7,139 nucleotides of DNA from the NCBI GenBank assembly GCA_026984385.1, contig JALSSH010000583.1, forward strand, positions 1 through 7,139, in the 5' to 3' direction. Position 1 is the first letter of the stretch; every line of letters starts with the position of its first letter. The position numbers were made by a program, and so were the translations under genes. The DNA comes from Ardenticatenia bacterium (GTDB lineage: Bacteria; Chloroflexota; Anaerolineae; Aggregatilineales; Aggregatilineaceae). This document shows, in pieces, positions 1 through 5,110 of this stretch. The notes beneath the pieces are model-generated. The model saw nothing but the letters and a program-made list of their open reading frames with translations, was not told the DNA's origin and searched no databases.

Positions 1-2
1 TC

Positions 3-47
3 AAAGTTGACCCCAATTTGGCCCTAGCTATGCAGCCAAGCGTCTAA
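3..47 (+). CDS. 3' end of an unidentified plus-strand gene (partial)
   Basis: The third plus frame is open from the window edge and ends KVDPNLALAMQPSV at a TAA codon (45-47). The other two plus frames hit stops within the first 30 bases. A terminator whose better T-run faces this strand begins 28 bases later, which is what a convergent gene would need. Only 14 codons are visible, so no family can be named and the reading could be chance. The rest of the gene would lie left of the window. Confidence 0.33.
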   Translation, partial: KVDPNLALAMQPSV

Positions 48-74
48 CGTTCTTGGCCGCGTGTTGACGCAAAG

Positions 75-104
75 AAAACCGGAAGGTTTCCGCCTTCCGG
101 TTTT
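75..104. terminator. Bidirectional intrinsic terminator closing the operon
   Basis: A perfect 12-base inverted repeat, AAAACCGGAAGG (75-86) and CCTTCCGGTTTT (93-104), encloses a 6-base loop. On the plus strand it is followed by a T-run covering 101-106. On the minus strand it is followed by TTTTCTTT. It lies 22 bases beyond the TAG stop of the last ATPase gene, so it should end the operon transcript. It can also stop transcription coming from the left, as expected between convergent genes. Confidence 0.88.
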
Positions 105-126
105 TTCGTTGAGGAGAACGTTTCCC

Positions 127-1203
127 CTAACGGTCAAGGTCTTGGTAGTCGCCTGTGCGCAAATGGCAGGCGGCCCAGTGCGAAGGATCGCCCGAAACCG
201 GTTGCAACGTCGGCGCCGACTCGCTACAGATCGGCTTGGCGATGGGGCAACGTGGATGAAAACGGCAACCGCTGGGCGGGTTGATCGGGTTGGGGATTTC
301 TCCGCGCGGCATCGGCTTGTTACGTCGATGGCGCGGGTCCGGCACGGGAACAGCCGCCAAAAGCGCCTCGGTGTACGGATGACGTGGCTCGCGGTAGATG
401 CTGCGGATATCCCCCACTTCCACGATCTGCCCCAAATACATGATCGCGATGCGGTCACAGATATACTTGGCGGTTGCCAGATCGTGGGTGATGAAAAGGT
501 ACGTGAGGTTTAGCTCCTCCTGCAGCTCTTTCATCAAATCCAACAGCACAGCGCGCACCGAAACGTCGGCCATGGCGATAGGCTCGTCGGCCATGATCAG
601 CTCTGGCCCCAAAACCAACGCGCGCGCGATTACCACACGTTGGCGTTGCCCGCCGGAAATCTGGTGCGGATAGCGCCCGTAGAACGTTTCGGGCGGGTTC
701 AGCCCCACGCGCGCCAACATCTCCATCACGCGCTGGCGTGTTTCGGCGGCGTTGCGCGTCAGCTTGTGAATCTTCAGCCCGTGTGCCACCCCCTGCCCGA
801 TGGTCATACGCGGGTTCATGCTGGCGAAGGGGTCTTGAAAGATCGGTTGCATCCGTCGGCGCAATTTGCGGAGCTGACGTTCCGGCAAGTGGCTGATGTC
901 CGCTCCGTCGAAGATGATCTGGCCGGCGGTTGGCTCTAGCAGGCGGATCGCCAGCCGACCGGTGGTGGTTTTGCCGCTACCGCTTTCGCCCGCCAGCCCG
1001 AAAACCTCGCCGCGATAAATATCAAAGCTCACGTCGTCCACCGCGCGCACATATTGCGGTTCGTTGAAAAGGCTTTCCAGGAACTCCTGTTTGATCGGGA
1101 AGTATTTCTTGACGTTGCGCAAGCTCAAGAGCACATCGCGCGTTTCGTCGGGCGCAGACGCGGGAGCCGGTGGGGTTTGTACCTGATCGCTCATGTCGCT
1201 CAC
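127..1203 (-). CDS. dppF: Peptide ABC transporter ATP-binding protein, DppF/OppF type
   Basis: Second cytoplasmic ATPase of the importer; it pairs with the DppD-type subunit to hydrolyse ATP. From the GTG start it is 358 residues, usual for the family. Visible are Walker A GESGSGKTT (72-80), Q-loop Q123, signature ISGGQRQR (182-189), Walker B ending in D206-E207 and switch histidine H240 (ITHD). The D-loop is odd: A210-M211-A212-D213 replaces the usual S-A-L-D. The C-terminal oligopeptide-transporter domain (from about 270) carries C313, C319, C326 and C346 (C-x5-C-x6-C-x19-C), a pattern reported to hold a [4Fe-4S] cluster in some homologues. I chose GTG because AGGA lies 6 bases upstream and GTGA overlaps the previous stop, which suggests translational coupling. 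ATG at 1194 (355 residues) is the alternative. Dipeptide versus longer peptide substrate cannot be decided. Confidence 0.95.
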   Translation of the reverse strand: MSDMSDQVQTPPAPASAPDETRDVLLSLRNVKKYFPIKQEFLESLFNEPQYVRAVDDVSFDIYRGEVFGLAGESGSGKTTTGRLAIRLLEPTAGQIIFDGADISHLPERQLRKLRRRMQPIFQDPFASMNPRMTIGQGVAHGLKIHKLTRNAAETRQRVMEMLARVGLNPPETFYGRYPHQISGGQRQRVVIARALVLGPELIMADEPIAMADVSVRAVLLDLMKELQEELNLTYLFITHDLATAKYICDRIAIMYLGQIVEVGDIRSIYREPRHPYTEALLAAVPVPDPRHRRNKPMPRGEIPNPINPPSGCRFHPRCPIAKPICSESAPTLQPVSGDPSHWAACHLRTGDYQDLDR

Positions 1204-2258
1204 TCGTGTTCCTGATATAGCCAGCAATGGACAAGGTGCTCGGAATGCGGCGTCGGCTCACCTTCTGCAGGGGAGACGGCGGCAAGCGCAGGCTCGCGCT
1301 GCGCGCAGATCGGCTTGGCTTGCGGGCAACGTGGATGAAAGCGGCAGCCGCCGGGCGGGTCAATGAGGTTGGGCGGGCTGCCGGGCATTCGGTAAAGCTC
1401 GTCGCCGTCCAGGTCAATATTGGGCACGGACTTGAGCAAGCCCTGGGTATAGGGGTGCTTGGGGTAGTGGAAGAGTGTATCTACGTCCGCCACCTCCGCC
1501 ACACGCCCCGCGTACATCACAACAACGCGGTCGGCCAGCTCTGCCACGATGCCGATATTGTGCGTGATAAGGATGATGGTCAAATTCAGCTCGTCGCGCA
1601 ACTCGCGCAACAAGTCCAAAAACTTGGCCTCCACGATCACGTCCAGCGAGGTGGTCGCCTCGTCCGCGATGATGATGTCCGCCTTCAACGCCAACGCCAA
1701 CCCGATCATCACGCGCTGGCGCATTCCGCCGCTGAGCTGATGCGGGTAGTCCTCCAGGCGTTTTGCGCCGATGCCCAGCCGCTCGATCAGCTCCACCGCA
1801 CGGCGGCGCGCCTCGCGGCGGCTGATCTCCGGCTGGTGCACGCGGATCGCCTCGATGATGTGTTCGTCAATGCGCTGCACGGGGTTGAGCGAGGTCATTG
1901 GGTCTTGGAAGATCATGCTGATGCGCGCGCCGCGCACCTTGCGCATCTCCGTTTCCGGCAGCGTCATCAAATCCACCCCGTCGAAGATCAATTGTCCGCG
2001 CGTGATCTGCCCGGGGGGTTGGATCATGCGCATTAACGCCTTGCCCAAGGTGGACTTGCCGCAGCCGCTTTCCCCCACCAAGCCCAGAATCTCGCCGCGA
2101 TAAATATCCAGCGAGAGATTGTCAACGGCGCTCAGAGGGCCGCGGCGGGTGGCGTATTCCACGTGCAAATCGCGGATGCGCATCAGCGGCTCGCCCTGCG
2201 CGCCCAAGCGCGTCGAGCGGTGCGCCACGCTCGTAGGTTCGGAATGTTCAGCCGTCAT
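1200..2258 (-). CDS. dppD: Peptide ABC transporter ATP-binding protein, DppD/OppD type
   Basis: First ATPase of the importer, 352 residues from the chosen ATG, normal for the family. Motifs in order: Walker A GESGCGKST (62-70), Q-loop Q118 in FQDPMTSLNP, signature LSGGMRQR (175-182), Walker B ending in D199-E200, D-loop SLD (204-206) and switch histidine H233. Two usually conserved residues differ: the proline after the catalytic glutamate is A201 (DEATTSLD), and the aspartate after the switch histidine is N234 (ITHN). The C-terminal oligopeptide-transporter domain has C305, C311, C318 and C345 (C-x5-C-x6-C-x26-C), matching the quartet that ligates [4Fe-4S] in reported homologues. A GTG two codons upstream (2264) is possible, but AAAGAG has proper 7-base spacing only to the ATG. 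The start is 30 bases after the permease stop; the end overlaps the next gene by 4 bases. Confidence 0.95.
   Translation of the reverse strand: MTAEHSEPTSVAHRSTRLGAQGEPLMRIRDLHVEYATRRGPLSAVDNLSLDIYRGEILGLVGESGCGKSTLGKALMRMIQPPGQITRGQLIFDGVDLMTLPETEMRKVRGARISMIFQDPMTSLNPVQRIDEHIIEAIRVHQPEISRREARRRAVELIERLGIGAKRLEDYPHQLSGGMRQRVMIGLALALKADIIIADEATTSLDVIVEAKFLDLLRELRDELNLTIILITHNIGIVAELADRVVVMYAGRVAEVADVDTLFHYPKHPYTQGLLKSVPNIDLDGDELYRMPGSPPNLIDPPGGCRFHPRCPQAKPICAQREPALAAVSPAEGEPTPHSEHLVHCWLYQEHE
1210..1213 (-). promoter_or_regulatory. Ribosome binding site deciding the dppF-like GTG start
   Basis: AGGA sits 6 bases before the GTG at 1203 but 15 bases before the ATG at 1194, so it favours the GTG. 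It lies inside the last codons of the upstream ATPase gene, whose TGA stop (1200-1202) shares bases with the GTG. Confidence 0.5.
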
Positions 2259-2265
2259 GCTCACA

Positions 2266-2271
2266 CTCTTT
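2266..2271 (-). promoter_or_regulatory. Ribosome binding site deciding the dppD-like ATG start
   Basis: AAAGAG is 7 bases before the ATG at 2258 and only 1 base before the GTG at 2264, so it selects the ATG. The same hexamer at the same distance precedes the DppB-type permease start, which supports both choices. Confidence 0.5.
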
Positions 2272-2288
2272 CTTGCTCGCCACGTCGC

Positions 2289-3539
2289 TCATTGGCGGTT
2301 TAGGCGCGGGTTGAGGATTTCCGAAACGCTTTCGCCCAGCAAGCTGAAGGCCAAAGTGAGGAGCGCAATGGCAATGCCCGGGAAGGTAACCAACCACCAA
2401 GCAGATTGGATGCTTTCCTGTCCCTTAGCCAAGTCCGCGCCCCATTCCGGCGTGGTGACGGGCAAGCCCAGCCCGATAAACGAAAGGCCCGCGCCCGTTA
2501 AGATGGCGTCGGCCACGTTCACCGAGAAGATCACCACCACCGAGGCCAGCACGTTGGGGAAAATGTAGAGCGCCAACGTTGCCACACGCCCCGCGCCGAG
2601 CGCTCGTGCCGCCTCGACGTAAAGCTCTTGCTTGATAGCGAGCGTCTGCCCGCGCACAATGCGGAAGTAGGTGGGGATGTAGATCACGGCGATAGCCAGG
2701 ATGATATTGCCGATCCCCGGCTCTAACACGGCGGCGATGGCGATAGCCAAGATCAGCCCGGGGAAGCTGTAGAGGCTATCCATCGTCAGCGTCAGCAGAC
2801 GGTCCGGCCAGCCGCCCCAAAAGCCGCTCAACAGCCCGATGGGGATGCCGAACAGCGCGGCGAAGATGGCGGAGGACATGCCGATAAGCAGCGTGTTGCG
2901 CGTCCCGTAGATCAGGCGGCTGAACACGTCAAAGCCCAGCACGTTTGTTCCCAGCAAAAAGCCGTGCTTATAGACCCGCCCCACATAGCCCACCGACTTC
3001 AGCTCCGGAAAGTCCGCCAGCGCCTCTTGGTACTTTTCATTGAGCAGTACAGCCGCGTAGTCTCCGTCTAGGATACCTTGCAAAAACTGCTCCACTGTGC
3101 GGTCAAAAACGCGCACAGGGCGCGGGCCGAGCATGTCATATTTTTTACGCTGCTCGCTGATAATGCGGCTGGCGACTTCGTTACGCACGCCCACTTTGGC
3201 CGCCTGCGAGGGGCTTTCGACGCCCTCGTCCAAGCTGGGAAAGTCCGTGTAGGGCGAATCTTGGCGCACGATCAACAAATAGTTGTCCGGTTTTTGCCCG
3301 GGGGCCATACGGCTGGGGCCTGCTTCCTCGTTGTGTCCGTAGGGGGCAAACCAGCTCGGGAAAAGCGCGATGATCACGAAGACCAACACGCCGATAGCGC
3401 TGATAACCATCAGCCACCAATTGACGCCGTGCCAACGGCTCATCTGCAAAAACTTACGCCACAAGCCCGCGTTTTGCAGGTCGGTTTGCCATTGGGACTG
3501 CGCAGGGGGATCAGGTTGCACGTCAGATTGTTGTGTCAC
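2289..3539 (-). CDS. dppC: Peptide ABC transporter permease, DppC/OppC type, with inserted extracytoplasmic domain
   Basis: Inner half of the membrane channel, pairing with the DppB-type subunit. It has 416 residues, against roughly 300 for the family. Order: cytoplasmic N-terminus (1-40), first membrane segment (about 41-61), FAPYG and a short proline-containing turn (64-84), an extra stretch of about 106 residues (85-190), then the conserved LGTNVLGFDVFSRLIYGTR (196-214) and the remaining hydrophobic segments to the C-terminus. The cytoplasmic coupling loop that contacts an ATPase is the EAA region around YVEAARALGAGR (307-318). The extra stretch resembles one lobe of a type-2 periplasmic binding protein and is annotated separately. 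The start is GTG, with AAGGGG 10 bases upstream; the next in-frame ATG (3443) lacks a ribosome site. It starts 14 bases after the DppB-type stop. Family assignment is firm; substrate is unknown. Confidence 0.94.
   Translation of the reverse strand: MTQQSDVQPDPPAQSQWQTDLQNAGLWRKFLQMSRWHGVNWWLMVISAIGVLVFVIIALFPSWFAPYGHNEEAGPSRMAPGQKPDNYLLIVRQDSPYTDFPSLDEGVESPSQAAKVGVRNEVASRIISEQRKKYDMLGPRPVRVFDRTVEQFLQGILDGDYAAVLLNEKYQEALADFPELKSVGYVGRVYKHGFLLGTNVLGFDVFSRLIYGTRNTLLIGMSSAIFAALFGIPIGLLSGFWGGWPDRLLTLTMDSLYSFPGLILAIAIAAVLEPGIGNIILAIAVIYIPTYFRIVRGQTLAIKQELYVEAARALGAGRVATLALYIFPNVLASVVVIFSVNVADAILTGAGLSFIGLGLPVTTPEWGADLAKGQESIQSAWWLVTFPGIAIALLTLAFSLLGESVSEILNPRLNRQ
2970..3287 (-). other. Inserted binding-protein-lobe-like domain in the DppC-type permease
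   Basis: Residues 85-190 of the permease interrupt the normal TM1-to-LGTD loop, which faces outside the cytoplasm. The pattern is YLLIVRQDSPYTDFPSLDE (87-105), AKVGV (114-118), a helix-like stretch, RPVRVFDRTVEQFLQGILDG (140-159), YAAVLLNE (161-168) and FPELKSVG (177-184). By eye this follows the second lobe of type-2 solute-binding proteins: V-R-x-D-S-P, S-L-x-x-L, K-V-G-V, a G-x-x-D/Y-A-V-L strand and P-x-L-x-x-V-G. Only one lobe is present, so it could not close on a ligand as a full clamshell does. Membrane placement rests on the standard topology of the family; the fold is inferred from motif spacing. Confidence 0.6.
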
Positions 3540-3549
3540 GGCCTTTTCA

Positions 3550-3555
3550 CCCCTT
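3550..3555 (-). promoter_or_regulatory. Ribosome binding site for the dppC-like GTG start
   Basis: AAGGGG lies 10 bases upstream of the GTG and overlaps the TAA stop (3554-3556) of the DppB-type gene. A ribosome finishing the first permease would therefore uncover or reuse the site, which favours coupled synthesis of the two channel halves. A second purine stretch, AAAAGG, is too close to the start to be the main site. Confidence 0.45.
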
Positions 3556-4840
3556 AGTACCGAATGCGCGGATCAATGAACGCATAGAGAATATCCATAA
3601 GCATCGTGGTAATGGCGATAAGGACCGCAAAGGCGGCCACGCCCCCTTGCACGCGCGGGTAGTCGCGCAGCGCGATCCCGTCGCGCAACATCAAGCCCAT
3701 GCCGGGCCAAGAAAAGGTCGTCTCGGTGAGCACCGCGCCCGCAAAGAGGATCGCCACCTGCAAACCGATCAACGTCAGGATGGGGATAAAGGTGTTGCGC
3801 AGCGCGTGCACATAAACGACCGTGCGCTCCGGCACACCGCGCGCTCGCGCCGCGATGATGTAGTCCTCTTGCAGCGTTTCGATCATGTTGGCGCGCGTCA
3901 AGCGCACAAAAACACCCACCAGCGCCAAGCTCAAGGTCACCATCGGCAAGACCAGGTGCTTGAGCACATTTTCCAGCGCCGTCCAATTGGGGCGCAGGGT
4001 CAGAGAGATGAGGAAGACCAGCGCCAAGATCACCACCATATGAATCCGGCCAGCCCACACCTCCAACCATTCGGAAGAGGGATGGTCGGGCAGGTAGCGC
4101 CGCACCACTCCGCCCCAGATGCGGCTGAGCGGCAACCCCACAAACACCAGTAGGAAGACCAGCACGGCTTGCACGCCCTGGTCGGTAAAGACGCTGTCAA
4201 TCAGCAAAATATTGGTGTGCCGATCCAACGGAATATCCGGGCTGATGCGTCCGGCCACCGGCAGCCACCCCAACCGACGGCTGAAAACCAATTGGAGCAT
4301 TAAGCCCATCCAAAAAATGGGGATGGAGTAGATAAACACCGCGCCCAAGCGGATCACCACGTCCGGCGGCTTTTTATGCTTGTTGGCAGCATATGCGCCG
4401 CTGGAAATGCCGAAAATCAGCATCAGCAGCGCAGAGGGGATAACCAGCTCGATCGTGGCGGGCAGACGTTCGGCGATCTGTTCGGCGACGGGACGTTCCT
4501 CGCCTACAATTGAGACGCCCAAATCTCCGCGTACCATGCCGGTGAGGTAGTTCACGTATTGAACATAGATCGGGTCGTCTAGGCCCAACTGCTCGCGGAT
4601 ACGCGCGATTTTGGTCGGGTCGGTGCCGGGCTTCATGCGCGATTTGATCGGGTCGCCCGGGAGCACACGCATGAAGAGAAACACTACCGTGACCAAAATC
4701 CACACCATCGGGACGGTGAGCAGCACGCGCGTAATGATGAAACTACGCAACGAAGGGCTACCTTTGGCGATGGCATAGAGCAAAAACAGCCCGATCAAAC
4801 CGAAGCTGCCGATGCACAACGATTGAAACGTGAGTATCAT
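3554..4840 (-). CDS. dppB: Peptide ABC transporter permease, DppB/OppB type, enlarged
   Basis: First half of the membrane channel. It has 428 residues from the chosen ATG, against roughly 310-340 for the family. An extra hydrophobic segment (about 7-25) precedes the canonical first one (about 34-57), which leads into the family motif FMRVLPGDP (56-64) and the REQLGLDDP region (82-90). More segments follow (about 132-150 and 163-186), then WLPVAGRISPD (192-202). Residues 221-285 are an insertion with two hydrophobic segments. The family C-terminal part follows: HLVLPMVTL (295-303), the EAA coupling loop DYIIAARARGVPERT (326-340), HALRNTFIP (345-353), FSWPGMG (376-382) and the terminal DPRIRY. 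An in-frame TTG at 4885 would add 15 residues, but AAAGAG lies 7 bases before this ATG and nothing suitable precedes the TTG. It lies 270 bases after the binding-protein gene and 14 bases before the second permease. Confidence 0.93.
   Translation of the reverse strand: MILTFQSLCIGSFGLIGLFLLYAIAKGSPSLRSFIITRVLLTVPMVWILVTVVFLFMRVLPGDPIKSRMKPGTDPTKIARIREQLGLDDPIYVQYVNYLTGMVRGDLGVSIVGEERPVAEQIAERLPATIELVIPSALLMLIFGISSGAYAANKHKKPPDVVIRLGAVFIYSIPIFWMGLMLQLVFSRRLGWLPVAGRISPDIPLDRHTNILLIDSVFTDQGVQAVLVFLLVFVGLPLSRIWGGVVRRYLPDHPSSEWLEVWAGRIHMVVILALVFLISLTLRPNWTALENVLKHLVLPMVTLSLALVGVFVRLTRANMIETLQEDYIIAARARGVPERTVVYVHALRNTFIPILTLIGLQVAILFAGAVLTETTFSWPGMGLMLRDGIALRDYPRVQGGVAAFAVLIAITTMLMDILYAFIDPRIRY
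3986..4180 (-). other. Inserted two-segment membrane hairpin in the DppB-type permease
   Basis: Residues 221-285 lie between LLIDSVFTDQ and NWTALENVLKHLVLPMVTL, two stretches that are nearly adjacent in ordinary DppB proteins. The insert has one hydrophobic segment (about 223-243), a polar linker with R247, R248, D252, H253 and E257 (244-264), and a second hydrophobic segment (about 266-282). Two crossings return the chain to the same side, so the rest of the fold can stay canonical. The linker should face the cytoplasm if standard topology holds. Its function is not evident. Confidence 0.6.
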
Positions 4841-4890
4841 ACGCTCGCTCTTTCGTGCGGACTGTTGCGAGGAAGCGCGCCCCAAAACAT
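4837..4890 (-). CDS. Possible 17-codon upstream ORF coupled to the permease start
   Basis: An ATG at 4888-4890 opens a short frame, MFWGALPRNSPHERASV. Its TGA stop (4837-4839) overlaps the permease ATG (4838-4840) as ATGA. Overlap of this kind allows a ribosome to terminate and restart on the next gene. There is no good ribosome site before its ATG, and that ATG falls in one arm of a predicted hairpin, so translation would be weak or conditional. I see no run of one amino acid that would suggest classic attenuation. It may be chance. Confidence 0.2.
   Translation of the reverse strand: MFWGALPRNSPHERASV
4848..4853 (-). promoter_or_regulatory. Ribosome binding site deciding the dppB-like ATG start
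   Basis: AAAGAG is 7 bases upstream of the ATG at 4840, the same hexamer and spacing as in front of the DppD-type gene. No comparable site precedes the in-frame TTG at 4885. Confidence 0.5.
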
Positions 4891-4912
4891 CACGTAGTCG
4901 CGATGTGGGGCG
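4878..4912 (-). promoter_or_regulatory. Hairpin in the permease 5' untranslated region
   Basis: On the transcript, CGCCCCACATC (4912-4902) can pair with GATGTTTTGGGGCG (4891-4878), leaving a three-base bulge and a 10-base loop. That gives 11 pairs with a GC-rich base. It starts 37 bases before the permease ATG and encloses the ATG of the possible upstream ORF. It has no T-run after it, so it looks like an RNA structure affecting stability or translation rather than a terminator. Confidence 0.35.
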
Positions 4913-4957
4913 ATGCTTAAAGGATCACGCCGCTTTGCTAAGCTCTAGTCCAAAATA

Positions 4958-5003
4958 CTTATATCACGCCACCATGTTACCCAGAAAAGTCACGAGTAGC
5001 CAA
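4958..5003 (-). promoter_or_regulatory. Candidate internal promoter for the permease-ATPase genes
   Basis: Two overlapping readings exist. One is an extended -10, TGA-TATAAG (4958-4966), close to TGnTATAAT, with a poor -35. The other is TTGGCT (4998-5003), an 18-base spacer and TAACAT (4974-4979), each hexamer matching four of six sigma-70 positions. Either would start transcription roughly 110-130 bases before the permease ATG and downstream of the stem-loop that follows the binding-protein gene. Promoter rules for this organism are unknown, so this is tentative. Confidence 0.27.
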
Positions 5004-5049
5004 ACTTTTTAGGTACTTCGCATCAAAAGGCAGCTAATCGGCAATTAAA

Positions 5050-5080
5050 TCCGGCGAGGCGCGCGTTGCACCTCGCCGGA
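5050..5080 (-). terminator. Stem-loop after the binding-protein gene, leaky terminator or mRNA stabiliser
   Basis: A GC-rich inverted repeat (TCCGGCGAGG at 5050-5059, CCTCGCCGGA at 5071-5080 on the plus strand) gives 10 pairs around an 11-base loop. It starts 31 bases after the binding-protein stop codon. On the transcript it is followed by ATTTAATTG, which is T-rich but not a clean U-run, so termination would be partial. Hairpins at this position in binding-protein operons commonly protect the upstream mRNA or reduce read-through, giving more binding protein than permease. Confidence 0.6.
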
Positions 5081-5110
5081 AACGTTCACACTAGCCCAGC
5101 GCAGTGAGGC

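Noticed and set aside
1204..1227. TTG start adding 8 residues to the DppF-type ATPase
   Set aside because: It would overlap the upstream gene more deeply and lacks a ribosome site; the GTG with AGGA and a GTGA overlap is better.
1227..2036. A 269-codon plus-strand open frame
   Set aside because: It is the antisense of the DppD-type ATPase, which has every expected motif. The plus-strand translation resembles no known protein.
1006..2108. An 18-base exact repeat, at 1006-1023 and 2091-2108, and similar stretches near 243 and 1323
   Set aside because: These encode shared motifs of the two paralogous ATPases (DIYRGE and the CRFHPRCP region), so they reflect gene relatedness and not a mobile or regulatory repeat.
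4841..4885. TTG start adding 15 residues to the DppB-type permease
   Set aside because: No ribosome site precedes the TTG, while the ATG at 4840 has AAAGAG at 7 bases. The added residues are polar and not part of the family.
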